A stretch of 11,387 nt of DNA from Treponema sp. (GTDB taxonomy: Bacteria; Spirochaetota; Spirochaetia; Treponematales; Breznakiellaceae), in assembly GCA_031289935.1 (NCBI GenBank), contig JAITON010000042.1, forward strand, positions 1 to 11,387, read 5' to 3'. Under the pieces are notes generated by a model, which saw nothing but the letters and a program-made list of their open reading frames with translations, was not told the DNA's origin and searched no databases. A program made the position numbers and the translations under genes. The first letter of the stretch is position 1; each line of letters opens with the position of its first letter. Of the stretch, positions 6,567 to 11,387 are shown piece after piece.

Positions 6567-7295
6567 CTACCGGCCCGATGCCATAAAGGCCCGGATATAC
6601 TCCCCGGCGGAACGGTTCAGCTCCAGGGCGAAGTCCGACAGGTACTTCCGTTTGCAAAAGGCGGCCATAAAGCTGTTAAAGTCGTGGAGCCCGCTATAAA
6701 GCCGCCTGATATCCTCCTCTGGAAGGGGGTTATAGTGGTCCCGTTGGACCAGGTAGCTCCGGTTCGGGCGGCGGGGTTTGGTCCGGACGGTCTGGGATTC
6801 CGCCGGATATCCAAAAACCAGCATGGCCGCCGGGACCGTATACCGGTCCAGATGGAGCAGGCCGGCGGTTTCTTCCATATTTTCGAGGATATCCCCAATG
6901 TAGCAGGAGCCGATACCCAGGGACTCGGCGGCTACCACTGCGTTTTGGGCGGCGATGATGGCATCGGCGCAGGCCAGGAGCAGGTCACCGGGGCCGGGAT
7001 CCCGGCAATCGATACCGGCAGCGTGGAAACAGTCCAGCCACCGGCGGCAGTCGGCCAGGAAGATCAGTACCAGGGGCGCCTTGGCGATGAAGGGCTGGTT
7101 GTCACAGAGGACCGCCAGCCGCTCTTTGACGGCCTGGTCTCGAATGTCCAGGATCGTATAGAGCTGCTGGTTCCCCGCACTGGGGGCTTGGATAGCCGCG
7201 TCGAGAAGGAGATTGATATCCTCCTCCGCGATGGACTTTTCCAGGAAGACCCGTAGGGATTTCCGGTCAAAGAGGGACTGGATGATAGGATTCAT
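6567..7295 (-). CDS. Nitroreductase-family flavoprotein, NfsA/FRP-like
   Basis: Predicted cytoplasmic FMN-dependent NAD(P)H oxidoreductase acting on nitro, quinone or flavin substrates (family knowledge); the true substrate is unknown. The 242-residue length matches the NfsA/Frp group. FMN-contact motifs are visible: RKSLR (11-15), APSAGNQQ (37-44), GIGSCYIGDI (127-136), LVFGYPA (159-165) and KPRRP (173-177), followed by the group's C-terminal extension with a DHYNPL segment. The start ATG lies 12 bases after the stop of the upstream lipoprotein gene, and that stop overlaps the AAAGGGG ribosome site, so translation is probably coupled. It is the last gene of the minus-strand unit. Why a soluble reductase rides with envelope genes is not evident. 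Confidence 0.9.
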   Translation of the reverse strand: MNPIIQSLFDRKSLRVFLEKSIAEEDINLLLDAAIQAPSAGNQQLYTILDIRDQAVKERLAVLCDNQPFIAKAPLVLIFLADCRRWLDCFHAAGIDCRDPGPGDLLLACADAIIAAQNAVVAAESLGIGSCYIGDILENMEETAGLLHLDRYTVPAAMLVFGYPAESQTVRTKPRRPNRSYLVQRDHYNPLPEEDIRRLYSGLHDFNSFMAAFCKRKYLSDFALELNRSAGEYIRAFMASGR

Positions 7296-7307
7296 GGCAA
7301 GGCCCCT

Positions 7308-7736
7308 TTACCAATTTTGCACACTTAAATCAAAACTCGCATGGTCGCCCACGATTTTCAGCTTGTAGGTACCGTTGGGCAGACCCGAAAGATCGACCTG
7401 GCCCGAGATATTTTGATCGCAGACCGTGTAGACCTGGTTTCCCCCGGCCAGGACCAGCTTAAAGCGGCCCGAGGAGATACTCAGGTTGATATCAAGGGCC
7501 AGGCTCCCGTCCTTCTTGACGGTCCTAACCGTTTCCATGCCGCTAAAGGAGGCCGCCCGGTGGGTATAGGAGTCGCCGGTATTGTTGGAGACGCTGGACG
7601 TTTTGGAGCCTGAGTCAGCCCCCTTAAGTATGGTCGCATCGTCATCGTATACACTGGCCGTATTACAGGCCACAACCGAGGCCAGTATTATTGCCGCAAA
7701 AAAGCACCGTAAACCCGCTTTGTCAAACTTTTTCAT
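7308..7736 (-). CDS. Small lipoprotein of unknown function
   Basis: A 142-residue protein with a lipoprotein signal: MKKFDKAGLR, a hydrophobic stretch (11-23) and lipobox VVAC with Cys24. Residues 25-65 are polar, serine- and aspartate-rich and probably disordered. The C-terminal part (about 70-142) looks like a small all-beta domain, with alternating strands such as LALDINLSI, FKLVLAGG, GQVDLSGLPNGTYKLKIVG and a final SFDLSVQNW. The NGTYKLKI pattern recalls Ig-like or FlgD-type domains, without a firm match. The ATG has AAGGAGC upstream, and the TAA of the ybjQ-like gene overlaps that site, so the genes are coupled. Function unknown; envelope anchoring is inferred. Confidence 0.85.
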   Translation of the reverse strand: MKKFDKAGLRCFFAAIILASVVACNTASVYDDDATILKGADSGSKTSSVSNNTGDSYTHRAASFSGMETVRTVKKDGSLALDINLSISSGRFKLVLAGGNQVYTVCDQNISGQVDLSGLPNGTYKLKIVGDHASFDLSVQNW

Positions 7737-7746
7737 AAAATGCTCC

Positions 7747-8064
7747 TTAGGCTGTTTTGAACTTGACCGCCGTACCGTAGGCGATGACCTCCGCCGCCCG
7801 GTCCATCACCGCCGAGGATGCGTAACGGACATTGACAATGCCATCGGCCCCCAGGGCTTCGGCCTCTGCGACCATGCGCTTGGTGGCCAGGGCCCGGGCC
7901 TCATTCATCATGCTGGTATAGGCCTGGAGTTCCCCGCCCACCAGGGTCTTGAAAGACTGCCCAATGTCCCCAAAAATGTTTTTTGACCGGATAGTGCTAC
8001 CTTTAACCAGTCCCAGGGTCTCCAGCTCATGGCCGGAAACATAATCAGTATTTACTAAGATCAT
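7747..8064 (-). CDS. YbjQ / UPF0145 family protein
   Basis: A 105-residue protein covering the whole UPF0145 (YbjQ) family, sometimes annotated as a heavy-metal-binding domain from structural resemblance; no confirmed biochemical role is known to me. Family landmarks are the start ILVNTDYVSGHE, KGSTIRSKNIFGDIGQSFK (21-39), VGGELQAYTSMMNEAR (42-57) and EAEALGADGIVNVRY (67-81). Such proteins form ring-like oligomers and often sit next to membrane-protein genes. It starts inside the 3' end of the upstream small membrane protein gene (20-base overlap) with AAGGAG before the ATG, and its stop overlaps the ribosome site of the next gene, so expression is tightly coupled on both sides. Confidence 0.93.
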   Translation of the reverse strand: MILVNTDYVSGHELETLGLVKGSTIRSKNIFGDIGQSFKTLVGGELQAYTSMMNEARALATKRMVAEAEALGADGIVNVRYASSAVMDRAAEVIAYGTAVKFKTA

Positions 8065-8278
8065 CTTCTTCTCCGCTCCTTATTTCTTTAATTCGTTCAA
8101 TCAGCACATACAGGCTGAAACCGATGCCAATAACAGGCGACAGCAGCAATACCAGCTTGAAGCCGCCGGGAATATCAAAATCAAAACTAAGTAGTGTTAC
8201 GGCCATACCGATGCAGTAGAGCACAAGCGCTGCCGTAACAATAACCGGCGCGATAAGTTTATACCGGTGCTTGATCAT
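8045..8278 (-). CDS. Small two-helix membrane protein
   Basis: A 77-residue protein with two predicted membrane helices: about 9-30 (IAPVIVTAALVLYCIGMAVTLL) and 40-60 (FKLVLLLSPVIGIGFSLYVLI). A charged C-terminus follows (ERIKEIRSGEEDDLSKY). The short FDFDIPGG segment joins the helices. The layout suggests both ends in the cytoplasm. It overlaps the protease gene upstream and the YbjQ gene downstream by 20 bases each. Its ribosome site GGAGGAG encodes the Glu-Glu near the end of the protease. No named family is recognised. Overlap on both sides argues for a real gene whose product works with the protease or the YbjQ-like protein. Confidence 0.85.
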   Translation of the reverse strand: MIKHRYKLIAPVIVTAALVLYCIGMAVTLLSFDFDIPGGFKLVLLLSPVIGIGFSLYVLIERIKEIRSGEEDDLSKY

Positions 8279-9161
8279 CAGCCTCCTCCATAAGCGTAGC
8301 GTTGTTTGTTGGCGGTTCCGGTTCCGGCGGCAGAACCGGGAAGCGCCGGCGCAGAAGATATATCCCCAGGACCGTTAGCGCCAAACCGGCAATGTCCAGC
8401 CAGATGGGCTGGAAAACAAGCGCATTCGGCGCTGGTGTATTGAAACCTGACACGGGAATAAGCTCAGAGAACTGGGCAAAGAGAACCGCCAGTAAATTAT
8501 TCACAAAGTGGATTGCCATGCTGGGAAAGATAGAATGACTGCGCAGGGCTATCCAGGCGGAAAAGAGGCCGATGGTAAAGGCGCTGACAAACTGCCAGGG
8601 GTTCAGGTGGATGATGCCAAAGAGCAGGGCGCTGACGATAATGGCCTTGCGGGCGGAGTAGTTTTTTTGGAAGCCATAGAGGAAAAGGCCCCGGCAGAGC
8701 AGTTCCTCCACAATGGCCGGAGAAATGGCCACAAAGAGCAGGGAAACGATAAAATTTGGGCTCGCCATTACCATATCAAAAACACCCTGGATAAATTCCG
8801 GCATGGGGAGCAGGAAATTCATGAGGTTATCGAGTTCCGAGAGCAGTATATAGAGGCCGATAAAGAGGACGGCTGTAGCGCCCCAGAGCCCCGCAGACAC
8901 CTTGTGGAAGCGGAACACCTCGGCGGCGGGCCGTTTCGTTTTCCTGAGGCCGATCAGGGCCGGTATCAGCACAGAAATACCACCGACTACCAATACCAGG
9001 ATCTCAAAAACCGCCGCGATGCCCGCAACATCCATTCCCTGCATCGTACCGGCGAGCTGGCTGATAAGGCCCGTAAGGATACCGCCCCCGAGCTGGATAC
9101 CCACCAGAAGCAGACAGAGAAGGACGGCGTTTTTTATCCTTGGATAGGCTTTCGTTCCCAT
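8259..9161 (-). CDS. CPBP-family intramembrane metalloprotease (CAAX protease, Abi)
   Basis: A 300-residue integral membrane protein of the Rce1/CPBP family (PF02517), a glutamate-based intramembrane protease family. The three catalytic motifs are intact: EELLCR (E152, E153, R157), FGIIH (181-185) and HFVNN (218-222). About seven to eight hydrophobic helices can be seen, the first at 10-36 and the last at 254-271. A short proline-rich, acidic cytoplasmic tail follows (276-300). Bacterial members have been tied to bacteriocin self-immunity, protein secretion and membrane stress; the substrate here is unknown. It has its own promoter and a strong TAAGGAGGG ribosome site. It overlaps the next gene by 20 bases, suggesting coupling. 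Confidence 0.95.
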   Translation of the reverse strand: MGTKAYPRIKNAVLLCLLLVGIQLGGGILTGLISQLAGTMQGMDVAGIAAVFEILVLVVGGISVLIPALIGLRKTKRPAAEVFRFHKVSAGLWGATAVLFIGLYILLSELDNLMNFLLPMPEFIQGVFDMVMASPNFIVSLLFVAISPAIVEELLCRGLFLYGFQKNYSARKAIIVSALLFGIIHLNPWQFVSAFTIGLFSAWIALRSHSIFPSMAIHFVNNLLAVLFAQFSELIPVSGFNTPAPNALVFQPIWLDIAGLALTVLGIYLLRRRFPVLPPEPEPPTNNATLMEEADDQAPV

Positions 9162-9187
9162 AGAACCCTCCTTAATCGTACCGTTAT

Positions 9188-9193
9188 ATTATA
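9188..9193 (-). promoter_or_regulatory. Extended -10 promoter of the CPBP protease gene
   Basis: TGG-TATAAT on the minus strand (box 9193-9188) carries the TGn extension, which explains the lack of a good -35. The start would be near 9181, 20 bases before the ATG. The TAA stop of the Arc-like gene (9191-9189) lies inside this -10 box. Confidence 0.6.
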
Positions 9194-9371
9194 CCACATT
9201 TTCATCGTTCTTTTCGAAGGATCGGCTCTTTTTTCGCTGGTGGACGCACTCGGTTAAGAGGAATTCGATCTGGCCGTTGACCGAGCGGAAGTCATCTTCC
9301 GCCCAGGCGGCCAGTTCCCGCCAGAGTGAATCGGATAACCGTAGGGGTATCTGCTTCTTCTTCTCGTCCAT
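9189..9371 (-). CDS. Arc-like ribbon-helix-helix DNA-binding protein
   Basis: A 60-residue protein with an Arc/MetJ-type ribbon-helix-helix fold across about residues 7-46: the beta strand QIPLRLS (7-13), helix DSLWRELAAWAEDD (14-27), then RSVNGQIEFLLTECV (29-43), which is the classic second helix of Arc-like proteins. Such proteins bind DNA as dimers, usually to repeated half-sites and often at their own promoter. Its ATG has no clear Shine-Dalgarno, so translation may depend on the SPFH gene ending 47 bases upstream. The gap between them holds a 17-bp tandem repeat with a perfect GATGCTGAGCATC palindrome, a possible operator. An SPFH gene followed by this short Arc-like gene is a pairing I have seen in other bacteria (recollection, not checked). 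Confidence 0.88.
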   Translation of the reverse strand: MDEKKKQIPLRLSDSLWRELAAWAEDDFRSVNGQIEFLLTECVHQRKKSRSFEKNDENVV

Positions 9372-9384
9372 CAGCGCGTACCGG

Positions 9385-9435
9385 TCAGTAGATACTGAGC
9401 ATCAGTAGATGCTGAGCATCAATAGATGCTGCCCG
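9385..9435. repeat. 17-bp tandem repeat (three units) at the SPFH stop codon
   Basis: Units are 9385-9401, 9402-9418 and a diverged 9419-9435. The first two differ at one base. The middle contains the perfect palindrome GATGCT-G-AGCATC (9408-9420), and 9391-9403 is the same with one change. On the minus strand every unit carries ATCTA(C/T)TGA. The last coding unit supplies the SPFH stop and the other two add TGA triplets in the other frames. Confidence 0.85.
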
Positions 9436-10450
9436 AGTTCACTATCGGCTGGGTTTCTTTGTTGGAGCAGAGCACTACCAGGAGGTTGCTCACCATAGAG
9501 GCCTTGCGCTCCTCGTCCAGATTCACGATGTTCTTATCGCTCAGTTTGGACAGGGCCATCTCCACCATGCCCACGGCGCCGTCCACGATCATCTGCCGGG
9601 CGGCGATCACCGCCGAGGCCTGCTGGCGCTGAAGCATCACTGCCGCAATCTCCGGCGCATAGGACAGGTGGGTAATCCGGGCTTCCAGGATTTCGAGCCC
9701 TGCCACCTCAACCTTGGACTGGATCTCCTCCCGGAGCTTCCCGGAAATTTCCTGGCTGCTCCCCCGGAGGGTCTCCTCGTTGTTATCCTCGCCCTCGCCG
9801 GTATTGTCGTAAGGATAGAGCCGCACGATACCCCGCAGGGCGGCATCGCATTGGATCGACAGGTACTCGATGTAGTTGTCCACGTTAAAAACCGCTTTGG
9901 CCGTGTTCACTACCTTCCATATAACCGCGATGCCGATGATGATGGGGTTTCCGAGCTGGTCGTTGATTTTTTGCTGGTCGTTGTTCAGCGTCATCACCTT
10001 GAGGGAGAGGGCCTTGCCCCGGGTATTCCCCTTTGCCGCCGCCTGTTTGGTCTGCTCCGCCGTGGTAGCTGCCGAGGTGGCCTCCCCCGAAACCGGGTTC
10101 ATGACGCTCACAAAGGGGTTTACGAAGAAGAAGCCCGGCCCCCGCAAAGTCCCGTAGTACTTGCCGAAGAGGGTCAGCACCAGAGCCTCCCGGGGTTTGA
10201 GTACCTTGAAGCCCATAAAGACCAGGGGCCCCAGCAGGCAGTAGTAGCAGCCCGTTACGATGATCATCGCCAGGTTCAGCCCCTCCGGCAGGGGGCCCGT
10301 CCCCTCGGTCGCCTGGTAGACCCCCCAGCAGAAGAGGGCGATGGTCCCCAGTTCCAGCAGGATATTCAAGAGCAACATGCCCATGCCGTTGGCCGCCGGA
10401 GCGGCTCTTTCGTCCATGACCGGATCCCGGCCAATCGTTTTCTCACTCAT
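9419..10450 (-). CDS. SPFH / Band 7 (stomatin-prohibitin-flotillin) membrane protein
   Basis: A 343-residue membrane scaffold-type protein. Two hydrophobic helices lie at about 24-46 and 58-82, and the SPFH domain follows at about 84-275 with the typical opening LKPREALVLTLFGKYYGTLRGPGFFFVNPF (84-113). A small Ala/Thr-rich insert at 122-142 separates two strands. The conserved DNYIEYLSIQCDAALRGIVRLYPYD and the VEVAGLEILEARITHLSYAPEIAAVMLQRQQA region (247-280) are characteristic, the latter forming the start of the coiled helix. SPFH proteins form large ring assemblies that organise membrane domains and partner with membrane proteases (HflK/C with FtsH, QmcA). A CPBP protease in the same unit fits this theme. 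The ATG is preceded by AAGAGGAG. First gene of the unit. Confidence 0.95.
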   Translation of the reverse strand: MSEKTIGRDPVMDERAAPAANGMGMLLLNILLELGTIALFCWGVYQATEGTGPLPEGLNLAMIIVTGCYYCLLGPLVFMGFKVLKPREALVLTLFGKYYGTLRGPGFFFVNPFVSVMNPVSGEATSAATTAEQTKQAAAKGNTRGKALSLKVMTLNNDQQKINDQLGNPIIIGIAVIWKVVNTAKAVFNVDNYIEYLSIQCDAALRGIVRLYPYDNTGEGEDNNEETLRGSSQEISGKLREEIQSKVEVAGLEILEARITHLSYAPEIAAVMLQRQQASAVIAARQMIVDGAVGMVEMALSKLSDKNIVNLDEERKASMVSNLLVVLCSNKETQPIVNSGSIY

Positions 10451-10479
10451 TTCGTACTCCTCTTGATAACAAACTATCT

Positions 10480-10496
10480 GATATCAAATTGATATC
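10480..10496. promoter_or_regulatory. 17-bp palindrome over the SPFH transcription start (operator)
   Basis: GATATCAA-A-TTGATATC has perfect eight-base arms. The predicted start of the SPFH transcript (about 10493) falls inside it, a position typical of a repressor site. Another TTGATA half-site lies at 10463-10468 beside the ribosome site. Confidence 0.6.
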
Positions 10497-10499
10497 TTA

Positions 10500-10528
10500 A
10501 TAATACCCAAGGACGGAGCTTTTGTCAA
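10500..10528 (-). promoter_or_regulatory. Promoter of the SPFH operon
   Basis: On the minus strand TTGACA (10528-10523), a 17-base spacer and TATTAT (10505-10500) form a near-consensus housekeeping promoter. The leader to the SPFH ATG is about 43 bases. Confidence 0.85.
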
Positions 10529-10607
10529 GAGAAATCTTGCAAAATAGGCGAATTCCTGAAAAAATCGATAAAAAATCTCCAAAAAACGCAAATTTATGCA
10601 AAAGGGC

Positions 10608-10636
10608 TTGACATTATTATCAGGAAGGTCTATACT
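10608..10636 (+). promoter_or_regulatory. Strong plus-strand promoter before the repeat region
   Basis: TTGACA (10608-10613), 17 bases and TATACT (10631-10636) form a near-consensus promoter divergent from the SPFH promoter. The predicted start is at about 10643, where an ATG begins. The first convincing ribosome site downstream is at 11188, before the gene at 11200. Confidence 0.8.
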
Positions 10637-10681
10637 TACACCATGCTAACGGCACAAAGTTCTGAACAAAGCAGCGTAAAA

Positions 10682-10815
10682 CCGGCCCCCATAAGGCCCT
10701 GCAATCCGGCAAAGCCAGATTGTGGCCCCGCGGGGGCCGGCCAGACTCGCGCTGTTGGCGTATGCAACCGGCGCCGCAATCCGGCAACGCCGGATTGCGC
10801 AATCCCCCTGGATTG
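10682..10815. repeat. Family of CAATCC/GGATTG hairpins
   Basis: GCAATCCGGC-AAC-GCCGGATTGC (10776-10798) is a perfect ten-bp hairpin. A near copy at 10701-10723 has loop AAA, one mismatch and one G-T pair. A short third version, CAATCC-CCCT-GGATTG, lies at 10800-10815. The first copy is enclosed by a perfect nine-bp outer stem CCGGCCCCC/GGGGGCCGG (10682-10690, 10732-10740). The pattern recalls REP-type palindromic elements. Confidence 0.75.
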
Positions 10816-10819
10816 GAAG

Positions 10820-10834
10820 CCCCCCCCCCCCCCC
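10820..10834. repeat. C15 homopolymer tract
   Basis: Fifteen consecutive C on the plus strand between the promoter at 10608 and the gene at 11200. Tracts of this length change by slippage in other bacteria, including poly-G tracts in Treponema pallidum. The assembled length may itself be uncertain. Confidence 0.85.
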
Positions 10835-10940
10835 ATGGCGCCCGGTATTCCGGCCCGTTAAACCCGGTCTTTTTTCCAAACCAATTTTTTCTCTACCTCT
10901 GGGTACAAACAGGAATTGCGTTACGCAAATCTTAAAGGGG

Positions 10941-11160
10941 GTTCCCCCAGGTTTTGATGGGCGCACCCCAGGCTTTGGGGGGCGCACCCCAGGTTTTGGG
11001 GGACGCACCCCAGACTTTGGGGGGCGCACCCCAGGTTTTGGGGGGCGCACCCCAGGCTTTGGGGGACGCACCCCAGGTTTTGGGGGACGCACCCCAGACT
11101 TTGGGTGACGCACCCCAGGTTTTGGGGGACGCACCCCAGGTTTTGGGGGACGCACCCCAA
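10941..11160. repeat. 21-bp tandem repeat array, nine full units plus degenerate ends
   Basis: Full units run from 10962 to 11150 with core CGCACCCCAGGTTTTGGG plus three further G/A bases. A degenerate unit precedes (10941-10961) and a ten-base partial one follows (11151-11160). Each unit can pair CCCCA with TGGGG around a five-base loop. The variable loop bases run GGC, GGT, GAC, GGT in units 2-5 and repeat in the same order in units 6-9, so an 84-bp four-unit block seems to have been duplicated. As 21 is a multiple of three, several frames stay open across it (for example GRTPGFG heptapeptides). Confidence 0.95.
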
Positions 11161-11199
11161 CAGAGAAAATCTTTGCATAAAGCAAAAAAGGAGTATTTT

Positions 11200-11387
11200 A
11201 TGGCACATAGACAAGATTATATCCCCCGCCCGGAGGCGGCATTCAGCAAATGGGCGCAGTATCTGCTCAAATATGTGAACGATAAGTGCACGGGGGCGCC
11301 CCCCGCCTGGACCCACATCCCGCCGGAGGCCCTGGCGGCCCTGGCCGGCCAGCTTGAGGACTGGGATACAGCCTACGCAACGGCGCA
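11200..11387 (+). CDS. Hypothetical protein, 5' part only (runs off the window)
   Basis: An open frame starts at ATG 11200 with AAGGAG at 11188-11193, six bases upstream, and continues without a stop to the window end (62 codons seen). The product begins MAHRQDYIPRPEAAFSKWAQ, followed by a helical, tryptophan-containing segment with WTHIPPEALAALAGQLEDWDTAY at about residues 37-59. No signal peptide or membrane helix is present in the visible part, so a cytoplasmic protein is likely. The DYIP...F..W...L..YV start recalls uncharacterised proteins of termite-gut treponemes, but I assign no function. It is the only plausible gene served by the promoter at 10608 and lies 39 bases after the 21-bp array. 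Confidence 0.75.
   Translation, partial: MAHRQDYIPRPEAAFSKWAQYLLKYVNDKCTGAPPAWTHIPPEALAALAGQLEDWDTAYATA

Larger units (their letters stand above)
10643..11199 (+). other. Structured 557-base region without a convincing gene (possible long leader)
   Basis: Between the promoter and the gene at 11200 lie, in order, a set of related hairpins (10682-10815), a C15 tract (10820-10834), a T-rich stretch (10869-10898), a TTGCG-TTA-CGCAA hairpin (10916-10928) and the 21-bp array (10941-11160). Open frames exist on both strands, but they start without ribosome sites and are kept open by repeats whose length is a multiple of three. A 72-codon frame at 10643-10861 starts at the predicted +1 and has no usable Shine-Dalgarno. 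I treat the stretch as a probable 5' leader or repeat island. Confidence 0.5.

Noticed and set aside
883..10496. A common regulator for the palindromes at 883-899 and 10480-10496
   Set aside because: Both are 17 bp with a central A and share TGATA, but the arms otherwise differ (ATGATACA against TTGATATC). The shared part is too short to claim one binding protein.
10722..11108. Plus-strand frame of 128 codons ending in GRTPGFG repeats
   Set aside because: The start has no ribosome site and the N-terminal half crosses hairpins and the C15 tract with a low-complexity product. It is kept only as a conditional possibility in the C15 finding.
10941..11160. CRISPR array
   Set aside because: The repeats are directly adjacent 21-bp units without unique spacers, and no cas genes are in the window.
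10646..11185. Minus-strand frame of 179 codons with GVRPPKP repeats
   Set aside because: There is no ribosome site before its ATG and it lies opposite a strong plus-strand promoter. The frame is open because the 21-bp unit is a multiple of three; another minus frame and a plus frame are open for the same reason.

Overview
The window looks like chromosomal DNA of a spirochaete, most likely a termite-gut type Treponema. This is inferred from the BspA-type leucine-rich-repeat surface protein with its GKKAGTY-type cap modules, the number of lipoproteins, the roughly 50-55% GC content, and the tandem CCCCAGGTTTTGGGG-type repeats. No rRNA or marker gene fixes the species.

Left part (1-2224): a small heat-shock protein gene (Hsp20, minus strand) closes with an intrinsic terminator at the window edge. 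It is preceded by a near-consensus sigma-54 promoter, and a cluster of TGTATCA sites lies about 170-230 bases further upstream, where enhancer sites would be expected. Divergent from it is a Tat-exported, probably lipid-anchored calcineurin-type phosphoesterase. A tRNA-Leu(CAG) with its own consensus promoter follows, ending in a symmetrical terminator that can also stop the opposing transcript.

Middle (2240-6480, minus strand): a proline-rich lipoprotein lies downstream of a ~957-residue secreted protein. That protein has a TPR-like start and about 19 copies of a 22-residue LRR, in three runs that each end in the same cap module. A promoter inside the longest possible frame argues for a GTG start at 6356.

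Right-middle (6490-10530, minus strand): a compact seven-gene unit runs SPFH/Band-7 membrane protein, Arc-like ribbon-helix-helix regulator, CPBP intramembrane protease, small two-helix membrane protein, YbjQ/UPF0145 protein, small lipoprotein, NfsA-like nitroreductase. Genes from the protease onward overlap or nearly touch. A TTGACA-N17-TATTAT promoter with a 17-bp palindrome over its start site drives the unit, a second promoter precedes the protease gene, and a large hairpin plus T-tract ends it. Most products are membrane or envelope proteins, so an envelope-maintenance or stress role is a reasonable inference.

Right end (10608-11387, plus strand): a consensus promoter fires into about 560 bases without a convincing gene. 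This stretch holds related CAATCC/GGATTG hairpins, a 15-base C tract, and an array of 21-bp units each able to form a hairpin, with an 84-bp higher-order order. A well-formed ribosome site then starts a gene that runs off the window. This leader is the most unusual part of the sequence.
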